From Serpentinimonas raichei (GTDB lineage: Bacteria > Pseudomonadota > Gammaproteobacteria > Burkholderiales > Burkholderiaceae_C), in NCBI RefSeq assembly GCF_000828895.1, contig NZ_AP014568.1, forward strand, positions 2,301,858-2,365,857: 64,000 bases of DNA. The letters run 5' to 3'. The position numbers and the translations under genes are program-made. Numbering within the stretch: position 1 is the first letter of the stretch; every line of letters starts with the position of its first letter. Shown piece after piece: positions 33,027 to 40,078 of this stretch. The notes beneath the pieces are model-generated. The model made no database searches, was not told where the DNA came from, and worked only from the letters and a program-made list of their open reading frames with translations.

Positions 33027-33422
33027 ATGAACCGCCCAACCATCGTTGCAACCCTGCGCGAGCGCCTGCCCGATCTGCTGGCCATCTATGCCTTTGGCAG
33101 CCGCATCCAAGGCACCGCCGGACCGCAGAGCGATCTGGACTTGGCGGTGCTGGTTGCGGGCTACGCCGACCCCTTGGCTTTGTTCGATCTGGCGGGCGAT
33201 TTGGCCGATGTGGCGGGCTGCCCGGTCGATCTGCTGGACCTGCGCGCCGCCTCGACTGTGTTGCAACACCAGATTCTTGTCACCGGCCAGCGCTGGTGGG
33301 CGCTGGATGCCCAAGCCGCCCTGTTCGAGGCCGCCATGCTGAGCGAAAAAACCGCACTCGACGAGGCCCGCGCCGGGCTGCTGGCCGACATCCTGCAAAG
33401 GGGAACCGTTTATGCACGATGA
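33027..33422 (+). CDS. mntA: MntA-type nucleotidyltransferase antitoxin
   Basis: A 131-residue minimal nucleotidyltransferase (MNT). The motif GS-x10-DxD is exact: AFGSRIQGTAGPQSDLDLAV places GS near residue 24 and DLD near 36. MntA antitoxins silence the cognate HEPN toxin by adding AMP units to a conserved tyrosine. The gene overlaps hepT by 11 bases (hepT ATG at 33412), typical of the pair. Base composition is like its neighbours. Confidence 0.9.
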   Translation: MNRPTIVATLRERLPDLLAIYAFGSRIQGTAGPQSDLDLAVLVAGYADPLALFDLAGDLADVAGCPVDLLDLRAASTVLQHQILVTGQRWWALDAQAALFEAAMLSEKTALDEARAGLLADILQRGTVYAR

Positions 33423-33840
33423 GGTGTTGCTCAACAAGGCCGCCACCATCGAGCGCTGCGTGGCGCGGGCGCGCCAAGAGTACGCGGCCAACCCGAGCGG
33501 GTTTGGCACCGACACCACGCGCCAAGATGCCGCCATTTTGAACATCCAGCGCGCCTGCGAGGCCGCCCTAGACATGGGACAGCACCTGATCCGGCGCGAG
33601 CAACTGGGCCTGCCGCAAAGCGCTCGCGACGTGTTCACCCTGCTGGCACAGGGCGGCTGGATCACAGCCGAACTGGCTGATGGCCTCAAGCGCATGGTGG
33701 GGTTTCGCAACATTGCGGTGCACGACTACCAAGCCCTGCAACTGCCGATCACGGTGCGCATCATCGAACAACATCTCGATGAATTCCTGCACTACAGCCA
33801 GGCTCTGCTGCAGCGCGACGCCGCCCCGCCCGCACGCTAA
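33412..33840 (+). CDS. hepT: HepT-type HEPN ribonuclease toxin
   Basis: A 142-residue HEPN (DUF86-type) protein. The catalytic HEPN motif R-x4-H is RNIAVH, about residue 99-104, and it is followed at +2 by Tyr (HDY). That is the R-x4-6-H-x-Y form in which the tyrosine is AMPylated by MntA. The toxin is expected to cut RNA. It converges on the second sbp gene with 39 bases between the stops, and together with mntA forms a compact insertion between two paralogous sbp genes. Confidence 0.9.
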   Translation: MHDEVLLNKAATIERCVARARQEYAANPSGFGTDTTRQDAAILNIQRACEAALDMGQHLIRREQLGLPQSARDVFTLLAQGGWITAELADGLKRMVGFRNIAVHDYQALQLPITVRIIEQHLDEFLHYSQALLQRDAAPPAR

Positions 33841-33879
33841 ACCGGCCTTCCGGCACTGCAGCCATTCCACATCAGCCGC

Positions 33880-34905
33880 TCAGCGCCGCAGCGTAAAAAT
33901 CTGATCGAACAGCGCCCCTTCGGCAAAGTGCACGCGAGTGGCGTTGGTCCAGCCGCCAAAAGCCTCGTCGATGGTGAACAGGGTCAGCGCGGGGAACTGG
34001 TGTGCGTACTTGGCCAGCGCGGCGGCCGAGCGCGGGCGGTAGAAGTGTTTGCCGACCAAGTCTTGCCCGGCTTCGCTGTAGAGGTGTTCCAAGTAGGCTT
34101 GGGCTGCGGCGCGGCTGCCTTTGCGCTCCACGTTGCGGTCCACCACCGTGACCGGGGGCTCGGCCAAGATGCTGATGCTGGGGTAAACGAAATCGACCCG
34201 CTGCCCAAATTCTTTTTCCAGCAAGTGGGCCTCGTTCTCCCACGCCAGCAGCACGTCGCCCTGGTTGCGCTGGGCAAAGCTGGTGGCCGCACCGCGTGCG
34301 CCCACATCCAGCACCGGCACGTTGCGGTATAGGCGCGTCACGAAATCCCGCGCCCCGGCCACGCTGCCGCTTTGGCGGCGCGCAAATTCCCACGCCGCCA
34401 GGTAGTTCCAGCGCGCCCCGCCCGAGCTTTTGGGGTTGGGCGTGACCACGCGCACATCCGGGCGCACGAGGTCGCCCCAGTCGCGGATGTTTTTCGGGTT
34501 GCCGCTGCGCACCACGAAGATGATGGTCGAGGTGTAGGGGGTGCTGTTGTGCGGCAGGCGGCGCTGCCAGTCGCGCGGCACCCAGTTGCCGTTGTGGTGC
34601 AAGGCATCGATGTCGGCCGCCAGCGCCAGCGTGGCCACGTCGGCGGCCAGCCCGTCGATGATGGCGCGCGCTTGCCGCCCCGAGCCGCCGTGCGCCTGCT
34701 GAAAAGTCAGCACTTGGCCGGTGCGCTCGCGCCAATGCTGGCCGAAGAGCGGGTTGTAGTCGGCGTAGAGTTCGCGCGTGGGGTCGTAAGAGACGTTGAG
34801 CAGCGTGAGCGGCGCGCTTGGGGTGGAGGCGCTGGCCAGGCTGAAAGCGGCGGGGCCTAGGGCGCTGGCACCCAGCAGGTGCAGCAAGCGGCGGCGGTTG
34901 GGCAT
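33880..34905 (-). CDS. Periplasmic sulfate-binding protein (second copy)
   Basis: A 341-residue paralogue of the sbp product, sharing [35 protein letters not shown] and [19 protein letters not shown]. The signal region [17 protein letters not shown] carries three arginines before the hydrophobic core, unlike the plain Sec signal of the first copy, so Tat export is possible. It may bind sulfate or thiosulfate with different affinity and share CysTWA. It is transcribed alone from an A/T-rich promoter region. Confidence 0.9.
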   Translation of the reverse strand: MPNRRRLLHLLGASALGPAAFSLASASTPSAPLTLLNVSYDPTRELYADYNPLFGQHWRERTGQVLTFQQAHGGSGRQARAIIDGLAADVATLALAADIDALHHNGNWVPRDWQRRLPHNSTPYTSTIIFVVRSGNPKNIRDWGDLVRPDVRVVTPNPKSSGGARWNYLAAWEFARRQSGSVAGARDFVTRLYRNVPVLDVGARGAATSFAQRNQGDVLLAWENEAHLLEKEFGQRVDFVYPSISILAEPPVTVVDRNVERKGSRAAAQAYLEHLYSEAGQDLVGKHFYRPRSAAALAKYAHQFPALTLFTIDEAFGGWTNATRVHFAEGALFDQIFTLRR

Positions 34906-35069
34906 GGTTTCCTCGTCTGAAAGGCTGGTGTGGGCGCGATCATGCGAGAAAATCCTACAAACTCAAAAGAATTAAATATAGTTACTTTATGCTTTTTATA
35001 TATAAACGTAAACCCTGCACGCCCGAGCAGCCCCTGCACTCCAAGTCACAGCGGGCGCATGGCCGCCGC
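34906..35069 (-). promoter_or_regulatory. A/T-rich promoter region of the second sbp gene
   Basis: Positions 34945-35010 are strongly A/T-rich on an otherwise GC-rich background, including TATATATAAA-type sequence (34997-35006). This is the expected place for the second sbp promoter and for a CysB-like activator site. The flhC stop lies at its right edge. No exact boxes can be fixed. Confidence 0.4.
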
Positions 35070-35612
35070 TCACTCCAGCCGCAGCCCGCCCGCCGCCCGG
35101 CCCTTGCCCGCACGCGCCGGTGGCTTGCACAGGCCGCACACAAAGTAGCGGGAGTTCTCGTAGGGGTCGGTCACGAAATGCCCACCGCAGCAGGTGCAGC
35201 GGGTGCGCACCAGCATGTTGGCGGCCATGAACTTGCTCAGGCGCCAGGCGCGGGTGACGCTCAGCAGCGGCTCGATGCCGCAGAGCTGCATCTGCTCGGC
35301 GTAGAGTTTGTAGGCCTTCATCACCACCTCGATCGAATCGAGCGATACCGTTTTGTCCAGGTATTCGGCGATGTTGGCGTAGAGCGAGGCGTGGATATTG
35401 GGCTGCCAGCTCAAAAACCAGTCGGTGGAAAACGGCAACTGCCCCTTGCTGGGCGACTTGCCCGCCACCTCTTTGTACAGGCGCAGCAGTTTTTCGTAAG
35501 ACAAATCGGTCTCGCTCTCGAGCACCTGCAAGCGCGCCCCGAGGTGGATCAGCGCCACGGCGCGTTCGATGTCTTTGCTCTCAGTGACCAGGCTTTTGGT
35601 GGCGGTGCTCAA
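35070..35612 (-). CDS. flhC: Flagellar master regulator subunit FlhC
   Basis: A 180-residue FlhC, partner of FlhD in the FlhD4C2 activator of class II flagellar genes. Family blocks are KDIERAVALIHLGARLQVLESE, shortened here, KGQLPFSTDWFLSWQPNIHAS, and the zinc cysteines CTCCGGHF and CGLCKPP near the C-terminus. No ATG fits. The TTG at 35612 (LSTATKSLVTES) has a GGAG six bases upstream and matches family length, so it is taken as the start. The open frame continues far upstream only as a shadow over flhD. Confidence 0.92.
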   Translation of the reverse strand: MSTATKSLVTESKDIERAVALIHLGARLQVLESETDLSYEKLLRLYKEVAGKSPSKGQLPFSTDWFLSWQPNIHASLYANIAEYLDKTVSLDSIEVVMKAYKLYAEQMQLCGIEPLLSVTRAWRLSKFMAANMLVRTRCTCCGGHFVTDPYENSRYFVCGLCKPPARAGKGRAAGGLRLE

Positions 35613-35671
35613 GGCGGACTCCAGTGGGTGGTGGGTGGTGGGTGCAGGGCGTTCGGTGTTGCCGCTCAAAC

Positions 35672-36025
35672 TCAGGCGCTGGCCAGCCGGCCCGCCATGA
35701 GGATGCTGGCGTGCAGCTGCTGCGTGGTGTCGTTGCCGCTGCGCTGCGGGCTGTGGCGGCTGGTGAGCAGGGCCCAGACCATGTTTTCGTCGGCGCGCAT
35801 GCGGCACAGCAGGGTGTTGCTGCTGGCCAGCTTGAGCACCTGCGCCGGTGAGAGCGCGGCGATCAGCTCGGCCGATTCCTCGCTCACCCCGAGGCGAAAG
35901 ACCGCCTCCGCCATGTCGTGGCGAATCAACTGCTGCGCCAGCATCAAATAGGTGAGGTTGATTTCTCGAATTTGCTCCAGCATGGGATCGAGGGCGGGTG
36001 CAGGGGCGATGGCGGTGGCGTTCAA
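35672..36025 (-). CDS. flhD: Flagellar master regulator subunit FlhD
   Basis: About 117 residues, FlhD. The core IREINLTYLMLAQQLIRHDMAEAVFRLGV (about residues 18-46, shortened) and the LSPAQVLKLASSNTLLCRMR block match the family. The likely start is the TTG at 36025, seven bases after GGAG; the ATG at 35983 would shorten it by 14 residues. It precedes flhC by 59 bases. No flagellar structural or mot genes lie nearby, so the regulon is elsewhere. Confidence 0.88.
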   Translation of the reverse strand: MNATAIAPAPALDPMLEQIREINLTYLMLAQQLIRHDMAEAVFRLGVSEESAELIAALSPAQVLKLASSNTLLCRMRADENMVWALLTSRHSPQRSGNDTTQQLHASILMAGRLASA

Positions 36026-36214
36026 TTTCACTCTCCAGTTGAGGCCTCGAGACGCCTGCTGCAATCACGGCAGGAAAACGTCGAAGCGTTGAAATGGATT
36101 GTGAAAGCCAGCCTGTTCTTCTTGAATCGGAAATTGGCTGTTGCGCGTGTCGGGGTTTGCGCCGGGCGCTGTAGGGCAAGTTCTTACACGGCAGAGCAGC
36201 AACCCCAAGCCGCG
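36026..36214. other. Gap between flhD and the adenosyltransferase gene
   Basis: 189 bases with no gene. Positions 36060-36140 are A/T-richer than the flanks and probably hold the flhDC promoter (minus strand). I could not fix -10 or -35 boxes. Confidence 0.3.
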
Positions 36215-36799
36215 CTAGGCCTGCGGCGGCTCGGGCTCGGGCTCTGTGCGCTGCAGCCGGGTGCTGCGCCAGTACACATCGTCGCCCCCGGCGGCGCGGT
36301 TGAGCACGCGCGCCAGCACGAACAGCAAATCGCTCAGGCGGTTGAGGTACTGGCGCGGGGCCTCGTGCAGGGCTTCTTCGTTGCCCAGCGCCACCAGTTG
36401 GCGCTCGGCGCGGCGCGCCACGGTGCGGCACACGTGCGCCTGCGCGGCAGCGCGGCAGCCGGCGGGCAGGATGAACTCTTGCAGCGGCGGCAACTGGGCG
36501 TTGTAGTGCGCCAGCGCCTGGTCCAGCTCCAGCACCGCCGCGCCTTGCAGCAGCTCGTAGCCGGGGATGCTGAGCTCGCCGCCCAGGTTGAACAACTGGT
36601 GCTGGATGGCATCGAGCAGCGCGCGCACATCTTGCGGCAGCGGCTCGCACAGCAGCAGCCCGAGCTGGGAGTTGAGCTCATCGACCTCGCCCATGGCGTG
36701 GATGCGCAAGCTGCTCTTGCTCACGCGCTGGTTGTTGCCCAGCCCGGTGGTGCCGGCGTCGCCGGTGCGGGTGGCGATCTGGCTCAGGCGGTTGCCCAT
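36215..36799 (-). CDS. Cob(I)alamin adenosyltransferase, PduO type
   Basis: A 194-residue ATP:corrinoid adenosyltransferase that makes adenosylcobalamin. The N-terminal ATP site is IATRTGDAGTTGLGNNQRVSK (about residue 7 on), followed by GEVDELNSQLGLLL. The C-terminal conserved block RRAERQLVALG...YLNRLSDLLFVLARVLNRA contains the catalytic Arg-rich helix. ATG 36799 (MGNRLSQIATRTGD) fits homologues. It is divergent from the chemoreceptor gene. No cobalamin synthesis genes or B12-dependent enzymes are in the window. Confidence 0.93.
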   Translation of the reverse strand: MGNRLSQIATRTGDAGTTGLGNNQRVSKSSLRIHAMGEVDELNSQLGLLLCEPLPQDVRALLDAIQHQLFNLGGELSIPGYELLQGAAVLELDQALAHYNAQLPPLQEFILPAGCRAAAQAHVCRTVARRAERQLVALGNEEALHEAPRQYLNRLSDLLFVLARVLNRAAGGDDVYWRSTRLQRTEPEPEPPQA

Positions 36800-36822
36800 G
36801 GTCTTGATTGTGGTTATGCGAT

Positions 36823-36849
36823 TTGACAGCGGCAAGATGATAATAAAAT
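36823..36849 (+). promoter_or_regulatory. Candidate promoter of the chemoreceptor gene
   Basis: A perfect -35 TTGACA (36823-36828) and TAAAAT (36844-36849) are separated by 15 bases, shorter than ideal. The receptor ATG lies about 90 bases on. An A/T-rich inverted repeat, AAAATC / GATTTT with GG / CC inside, sits just downstream at about 36845-36866. No sigma-28 box was recognised. Confidence 0.35.
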
Positions 36850-36940
36850 CAGGAAATCCGATTTTTTATCTTTTTTGGCTGCGGGCGCGGGATTTACCCA
36901 AGCCATTCTGTCACAAGAAGCAGCCACCAGGGGGAGTCCC

Positions 36941-38254
36941 ATGCGCAACAACCAGCCCATTACCCAAACCGAAATCGTCCTGCGCGACGATGCCTCCATC
37001 GTTTCCACAACCGATTTGCAAGGCCACATCACCTACTGCAACGCGTATTTCGTCGAAATCAGCGGCTATGCGCCCCATGAGCTGCTGGGCGCCCCACACA
37101 ACATCCTGCGCCACCCCGACATGCCCCCAGCGGCTTATGCCGACATGTGGGCCACCCTCAAGAGCGGCCTTCCGTGGACCGGGCTGGTAAAAAACCGCAC
37201 CAAAACGGGCGACTACTACTGGGTCCAAGCCAATGTCACCCCGGTGTACGAGCGCGGCCAGCCTACGGGTTATATGTCGGTGCGAACCAAGCCCGGGCGC
37301 GCCTTGGTGCAGCAAGCCGAGCAGACCTACCAAGAGCTGCGTGCGGGCAACCCACGCCGGCTGCGCATCCAGCGCGGGCGCGTGCTCACACCCACCCAGC
37401 AGCTGTTGCAGCGCTTTGACCTGCAGGCGCAGCTCAAAACCGCATACCTGTTGGCCCTGAGCTGCATGCTGCTGTTGGGCCTGCAAGCGCTGGACCTGCT
37501 CGGCGGCGCTGGGCTGGGTGTGGCGCTGGCTGGCGCAGGGTGTGCCAGCTTGGTTTGGGCCATGTGGCTGATGAGCCAGCGCGTCTTGGCCCCACTGCGG
37601 CAGATCACGGGCCAGGCTCGGATTTTGGCCGGCGGGGATTTGACTCAAACCATGCCATCAGCGGGCGAAGACCCCGTGGGGCAGTTGCAAAACGCGTTGC
37701 GCCAAACCAACATCAACCTGCGCAGCATCATCGGCGATGTGCGCCAAAACTTCGAGGCCATCCGCCTCGAGACGAGCCAACTGGCTGCGGGCAATAAGGA
37801 CCTTTCCAACCGCACCGAAGCCCAAGCCGCCAGCCTGGAGCAAACCGCCGCCAGCATGGAGCAACTCAACGCCACCGTGGCACAAAGCGCCGGCAACGCC
37901 GAACAGGCCAACGCCTTGGCCAGTCAAGCCACGCAGGCCGCCCAAGAGAGCGGCCAGGTGGTGGCCAGCGCGGTGCAAACCATGCAAGGCGTCAACCGGT
38001 CGTCGCGCAAGATTGGCGACATCATCGGGGTGATCGACGGCATTGCCTTCCAGACCAATATTTTGGCGCTCAACGCCGCCGTCGAAGCGGCCCGCGCCGG
38101 CGAGTCGGGGCGCGGCTTTGCGGTCGTGGCCAGCGAAGTGCGGGCCTTGGCGCAGCGCAGCGCGGCCGCCGCCAAAGAGATCAAAACCCTGATTACCGAG
38201 TCACTGGACCAAGCCAATACCGGTTTGACGCTCACCACTCGCGCAGGCGCGTAG
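36941..38254 (+). pseudogene. Aer-like PAS chemoreceptor, truncated by an in-frame amber codon
   Basis: 437 residues of a methyl-accepting chemotaxis protein. It has a PAS sensor (about residues 10-110; [20 protein letters not shown]), two membrane helices (about 165-215), a HAMP region, and the signalling hairpin with its tip ([20 protein letters not shown] at about 369-388, then [17 protein letters not shown]). The frame is stopped by TAG at 38252-38254 after TLTTRAGA. The missing C-terminal helix continues in the same frame from 38255. ATG 36941 has a GGGGAG upstream. PAS and short linkers suggest energy taxis. It is either a recent pseudogene, a sequencing error, or a two-part receptor. 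Confidence 0.85.
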
Positions 38255-38518
38255 ATGGAACACGTGATTGGCTCCATCGCCAAGGTGGCCGGCGTCATGA
38301 CCGAAATCTCGGCCGCCGCGCGCGAACAAGGCACTGGCATTGCGCAGGTGAACCAAGCCGTGGGGCACCTAGACACCGTGACCCAGCAAAACGCGGCGCT
38401 GGCAGAGCAAGCGGCAGCGGCCACCAGCAACCTGTCTGACCAAACGGCTCAAGTCAGCAATGCCATGGGCATTTTCAAGCTGCCCCATCACGCCAGTGGC
38501 CCCTCGCAGCCGCGCTAG
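38255..38518 (+). pseudogene. C-terminal helix of the split chemoreceptor
   Basis: 87 codons in the same frame as the preceding fragment, beginning with an ATG directly after the TAG. The sequence (MEHVIGSIAKVAGVMTEIS, AAAREQGTGIAQVNQAVGHL, DTVTQQNAALAEQAAAATSN) is the returning C-terminal helix of an MCP signalling domain, colinear with intact receptors. No strong ribosome site precedes the ATG, but stop-start adjacency could allow re-initiation. Confidence 0.85.
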
Positions 38519-38644
38519 ATGTCAGACACGGTCTGCGTCTGCCGTGCATACCCTTGGTTACAGCCTTGGTCACAAAGGCTGATTGCACCATGGTATCCTT
38601 TGCTGCAAAAGATTTTCAGACAGGGTGTTTATAGAATTTCACCC
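38519..38644. other. Gap after the chemoreceptor with two small hairpins
   Basis: CACGG/CCGTG (38527-38546) and AGCCTT/AAGGCT (38562-38580) can form stem-loops, but neither has a T run, so they are not clear intrinsic terminators. The A/T-richer end (38600-38640, containing TTTATAGAAT) probably holds the promoter of the following oxidoreductase. Confidence 0.35.
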
Positions 38645-40078
38645 ATGAACACGATCTCCGAGCAGCCAGCGACCGCCAGCCCCGCTGCGCTGAACACATC
38701 CCCTCTGCCCCCGGCCTTCTTGGCCGCATTGCAGCAGCGCTTTGGGCCGGGCCAGTGCAGCACCGCGCTGGCGCAGCGCGAACAGCACGGGCGCGACGAA
38801 TCGGCCTACGTCGGTGTGCCGCCGCCCGATGCCGTGGTCTATGCCGAATCCACCGCCGATGTGGCCGACGCGGTGCGCCTGTGCGCGCAGCACCGGGTGC
38901 CGCTGATCCCCTTTGGCGCCGGTTCCTCGCTCGAAGGGCAGTTGCTGGCGGTGCAGGGCGGCATCAGCCTGGATTTGATGCGCATGAACCGCGTGCTGGC
39001 GCTGCACCCCGAGGACCTGAGCGCCACCGTGCAGCCGGGCGTGACGCGCATGCAGCTCAACGCGGCGCTGCGCGAGCAGGGCTTGTTTTTCCCGATCGAC
39101 CCCGGCGCCGACGCCAGCTTGGGCGGCATGGCCGCCACCCGCGCCAGCGGCACCAATGCGGTGCGCTACGGCACCCTGCGCGACAACGTGCTGGCGCTCG
39201 AAGTGGTCAACGCCCACGGCGAGGTGCTGCGCACCGGCAGCCGCGCACGCAAGTCCAGCGCCGGCTACGACCTCACGCGCCTGTTTGTGGGCAGCGAAGG
39301 CACGCTGGGCGTGATCACCGAGCTCACGCTGCGCCTGTACCCGCTGCCGCAGGCGGTGGTGGCGGCGATTTGCGGCTTTCCCAGCATCGAGGCGGCGGTG
39401 CGCAGCACCATCGCCACCATCCAATACGGGGTGCCGATCGCGCGCTGCGAGCTGCTCGACGCCGCCACAGTGCGCGCCGTCAACGCGCACGCCAAGCTCG
39501 GGTTGCGCGAGCAGCCGCTGCTGCTGATGGAGTTCCACGGCTCACCCGCTGCGGTGCGCGAGCAGACCGAGCAGGTGCAGGAAATTTGCCACGAGCACGG
39601 CGGCGCTGACTTTGAGTGGGCCGACACGCCCGAGCAGCGCAGCCGGCTCTGGGCGGCGCGGCACCAGGCTTACTTTGCCGCGCTGCAAACCCGGCCCGGC
39701 TGCCGCGCCATCACCACCGACGCCTGCGTGCCGATCAGCCGCCTGGCCGATTGCCTGCTGGCTTCGGTGGCCGACGCCGAAGCCTCGGGCTTGCCCTATT
39801 TTCTGGTGGGCCACGTGGGCGACGGCAACTTCCACTTTGGCTACCTGATCGACCCGCACAGCGCCGCCGAGCGCGCCGTGGCCGAAGGGCTGAACCAGCG
39901 CCTGGTCTCGCGCGCGCTGGCGCTCGACGGCACCTGCAGCGGCGAGCACGGCGTGGGCTTGCACAAGATCGACTTTTTGCGCCAAGAAGCCGGCCCGGTG
40001 GCCCTCGACGCCATGCGCAGCCTGAAACAGGCACTCGACCCGCACGGCATTTTCAATCCGGGCAAGATTTTTTTGTGA
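38645..40078 (+). CDS. FAD-linked D-lactate dehydrogenase / glycolate oxidase GlcD-like
   Basis: A 477-residue FAD-binding oxidoreductase of the VAO/GlcD family. The FAD-binding PCMH domain includes VPLIPFGAGSSLEGQLLA and DPGADASLGGMAATRASGT, with YDLTRLFVGSEGTLGVITE. The C-terminal cap has the active-site His region GHVGDGNFHFGYLID and CSGEHGVGLHK. It most resembles the cytochrome-linked D-lactate dehydrogenase (LDHD) type that oxidises D-2-hydroxy acids. No glcE or glcF lies beside it. ATG 38645 (MNTISEQ). Its stop overlaps the GTG of the next gene. Confidence 0.88.
   Translation: MNTISEQPATASPAALNTSPLPPAFLAALQQRFGPGQCSTALAQREQHGRDESAYVGVPPPDAVVYAESTADVADAVRLCAQHRVPLIPFGAGSSLEGQLLAVQGGISLDLMRMNRVLALHPEDLSATVQPGVTRMQLNAALREQGLFFPIDPGADASLGGMAATRASGTNAVRYGTLRDNVLALEVVNAHGEVLRTGSRARKSSAGYDLTRLFVGSEGTLGVITELTLRLYPLPQAVVAAICGFPSIEAAVRSTIATIQYGVPIARCELLDAATVRAVNAHAKLGLREQPLLLMEFHGSPAAVREQTEQVQEICHEHGGADFEWADTPEQRSRLWAARHQAYFAALQTRPGCRAITTDACVPISRLADCLLASVADAEASGLPYFLVGHVGDGNFHFGYLIDPHSAAERAVAEGLNQRLVSRALALDGTCSGEHGVGLHKIDFLRQEAGPVALDAMRSLKQALDPHGIFNPGKIFL

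Noticed and set aside
35613..36650. Long N-terminal extension of flhC
   Set aside because: It overlaps flhD and the adenosyltransferase gene in other frames and has no flagellar homology before the TTG at 35612.
36845..36870. A/T-rich inverted repeat with T runs before the chemoreceptor, considered as a terminator
   Set aside because: No plus-strand gene ends upstream of it and it lies in a divergent promoter region; more likely part of the promoter area.
38252..38254. Recoding of the TAG as pyrrolysine or by suppression
   Set aside because: No PYLIS-like context or pyl genes are seen, and the residue is not a catalytic position; mutation or split gene is simpler.
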